DNA from: Anodontia alba
Taxonomy: Eukaryota; Mollusca; Bivalvia; Lucinida; Lucinidae
DNA length: 64,000 nt
Reading direction: 5' to 3'
NCBI GenBank assembly: GCA_964016985.1
Contig: OZ024833.1
Span: forward strand, 60,277,463-60,341,462
A model generated the notes under the pieces. That model did no database searches and was not told where the DNA came from. It saw only the letters and a program-made list of their open reading frames with translations. The position numbers were made by a program, and so were the translations under genes. Positions 62,575 through 64,000 of this stretch are shown here, piece by piece. Numbering within the stretch: the stretch's first letter is position 1; every line of letters begins with the position of its first letter.

Positions 62575-62798
62575 TACACTTCAACCTCTTTATAACACGG
62601 TTTGTTATAACATGGTTTTGGATATAACACGGTTCTAAGATGGATCCCAAAAATGTATAGATTATACTGAAAAATGACCGTAAATGGTCATTTTTCAATA
62701 TAATCTATACATTTTTGTTTGGATATATCACGGTTGTATAACTAACACAGTTTATGTTATGGACTCCAACAATAGTGTTATAAAGAGGTTGTGGTGTA
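62575..62798. mobile_element. Tc1/mariner- or pogo-like MITE
   Basis: TA on both sides; TIRs CACTTCAACCTCTTTATAAC and CACCACAACCTCTTTATAAC. Subterminal TTATAACACGGTT repeats. Central palindrome GTATAGATTATA, GAAAAATGACC/GGTCATTTTTC. Abuts SINE-1. Confidence 0.8.
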
Positions 62799-62959
62799 GT
62801 TATTTTAGGGGTGGTACAGTGTACATAAGTGACATTTAAGTCAACAGTGCTAATTCTCACTGAAATCAACAGAGGAGCCAGTCAAAACTGGCCAGCAGAC
62901 CAAGTATTTCCAGTTTTGAGCAGACATCAACTGTGCATCATGAGGAAACCTTTTGTATG

Positions 62960-64000
62960 AGACAACTGAACAGCTGCTTATTTCAGACAGCTGAACAATC
63001 TGCTATTTCAGACAACTGAACAGTTGCCTCTTTCTGACATCTGAACAGTCTGCTATTTCAGACAACTGAACAGTCAGCTATTTCAGACAACAGAACAATC
63101 TGTTATTTCAGATAACCGATCACTTTGTTATTTTCAGACAACTGAACAGAGTGCTATTTCAGACAATTGAACAATGTGCTATTTCAAACATCTGAACAGC
63201 CTGCTATTTCAGACAATTGAACAGTCTGTTATTTCAGACAACTGGTAAGTCTGCCATTGCAGACAATTGTACTGTCTGGTATTTAAGACAACTGATCAGT
63301 ACGCTATTTCAGACAACTGACCAATCTGCTATTTTAGACAAATGAACAGTCTGTTATTTCGAACAACTGAACAGTCTGTTATTTTCTAGACAACTGAACA
63401 GTATGTTGTTTCAGACAACTGAACTTTCTACTATACCAGACAACTGAACTGTCTGCTATACTAGGCAACTGAAGTGTCTGCTATTTCAGACAAATGAACA
63501 ATCTGTTATTTTTAGATAACTGACCAGTGTGCTATTTTAAAATAAGACAACTGAACAGCCTGCTAGATATTTTAGAAAACTGGACAGTCTGCTATTTCAG
63601 ACAACTGAACAGTCAGCTTTTTCAGACAACTGAATAGAATGTTAATTTTGACAACCAAACAGTCTGTTACTTCAGACAACTGTTTAGTCTGCAATTTCAG
63701 ACAACTGAATAGTCTCTTATTTTCAAACAATTGAACGGTTTGCTATTTCAGACAACTGATCAGTCTGCTATTTCAGACAACTGAACAGTCCATTATTTCA
63801 GACAACTGGTCAGTCTGCTATTTCAGACAACTGAACAGTCTTCTTGTTTTCAGACAACCTATCAGTCTGTTATTTTCAAATAACTGAACAGTGTTATTTC
63901 AGTCAACTGAACAGTCAGCTATTTCAGAGAACTCATAAGCATGCTATTTCAGACAATTGATCTGTCTGCTATTTGAGACAACTGATCAGTTTGCTATTTC
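62960..64000 (+). repeat. 25-bp minisatellite running off the window end
   Basis: Unit CTGCTATTTCAGACAACTGAACAGT, about 40 diverged copies with 1-6-bp indels. The array starts with AGACAACTGAACAGCTGC and continues past 64,000. 62,799-62,959 is unassigned. Confidence 0.9.

Overview
The window looks like gene-free chromosomal DNA from a bivalve mollusc, probably a heterodont clam or mussel. It is AT-rich and packed with miniature inverted-repeat elements (MITEs). It also holds tandem-repeat-cored elements of the kind described in bivalves (pearl elements, tandem-repeat-containing MITEs), a tRNA-headed SINE, and decayed non-LTR retrotransposons. I found no host exon, rRNA or functional tRNA gene. 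The only recognisable protein sequence is transposon-derived: a broken LINE on the minus strand (about 26,995-30,315), a related fragment at 12,095-12,255, the C-terminal end of a different LINE at 11,251-11,820, and a frameshifted MADF-like relic inside a putative PIF/Harbinger element (3,942-5,193). The species call is an inference from repeat style.

Family names used below are local labels. (1) TTAA-target MITEs: G, I, J, K, M, a 542-bp piggyBac-like element at 58,384-58,925, and H (flanked by TTAG). Several have a TTAA duplication confirmed by a related copy lacking the insertion. (2) L, a dispersed repeat with CCCTAAGTATTGGGACA ends. (3) C, D and E, which have different ends but share the palindromic core ACATATGTTGTGGGTACTCA. 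(4) A (TAGACTGGCTCC ends, apparent 9-bp target duplication), P, Q, F, X. (5) R and S, tandem arrays between hairpin-bearing ends with a Helitron-like CTAA terminus. (6) B, T, U, Y, tandem arrays whose 3' end is a CCCC/GGGG hairpin followed by CATAA or similar. (7) W, a 3.3-kb element with perfect 28-bp terminal inverted repeats (TIRs). (8) Pogo/Tigger-like MITEs. (9) SINE-1 and SINE-2.

Layout. 0-8 kb: C, G, M, Q, then a D element split by B (itself carrying the Harbinger-like insert) and R. 8-19 kb: interleaved L, J, I, C, A, K and SINE copies, with the 1.5-kb S element inside an A relative. 19.4-23 kb: W inside a second D copy. 23-31 kb: C, E, F, G, I and the main LINE. 31-40 kb: P, U, D, L, A, M, J, Y, H, G, SINE-2. 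41.3-44.7 kb: a 30-bp minisatellite. 45-56 kb: sparse sequence, a 41-bp minisatellite (50-51 kb), more SINE, I, C, E, L and A. 56-60 kb: pogo-like MITEs, one holding T, which holds the piggyBac-like element. 60-64 kb: E, an interrupted SINE-1, J, Y, SINE-1, pogo-like MITE, and a 25-bp minisatellite running off the end.

The most unusual signals are: (a) eight perfect AGGTCAnnnTGACCT palindromes (estrogen-response-element consensus) and five TGACGTCA sites in the R element; (b) one palindromic core shared by MITE families with different ends; (c) the hairpin-bounded R/S architecture; (d) W; and (e) a 30-bp satellite unit that is itself a string of 6-8-bp palindromes.
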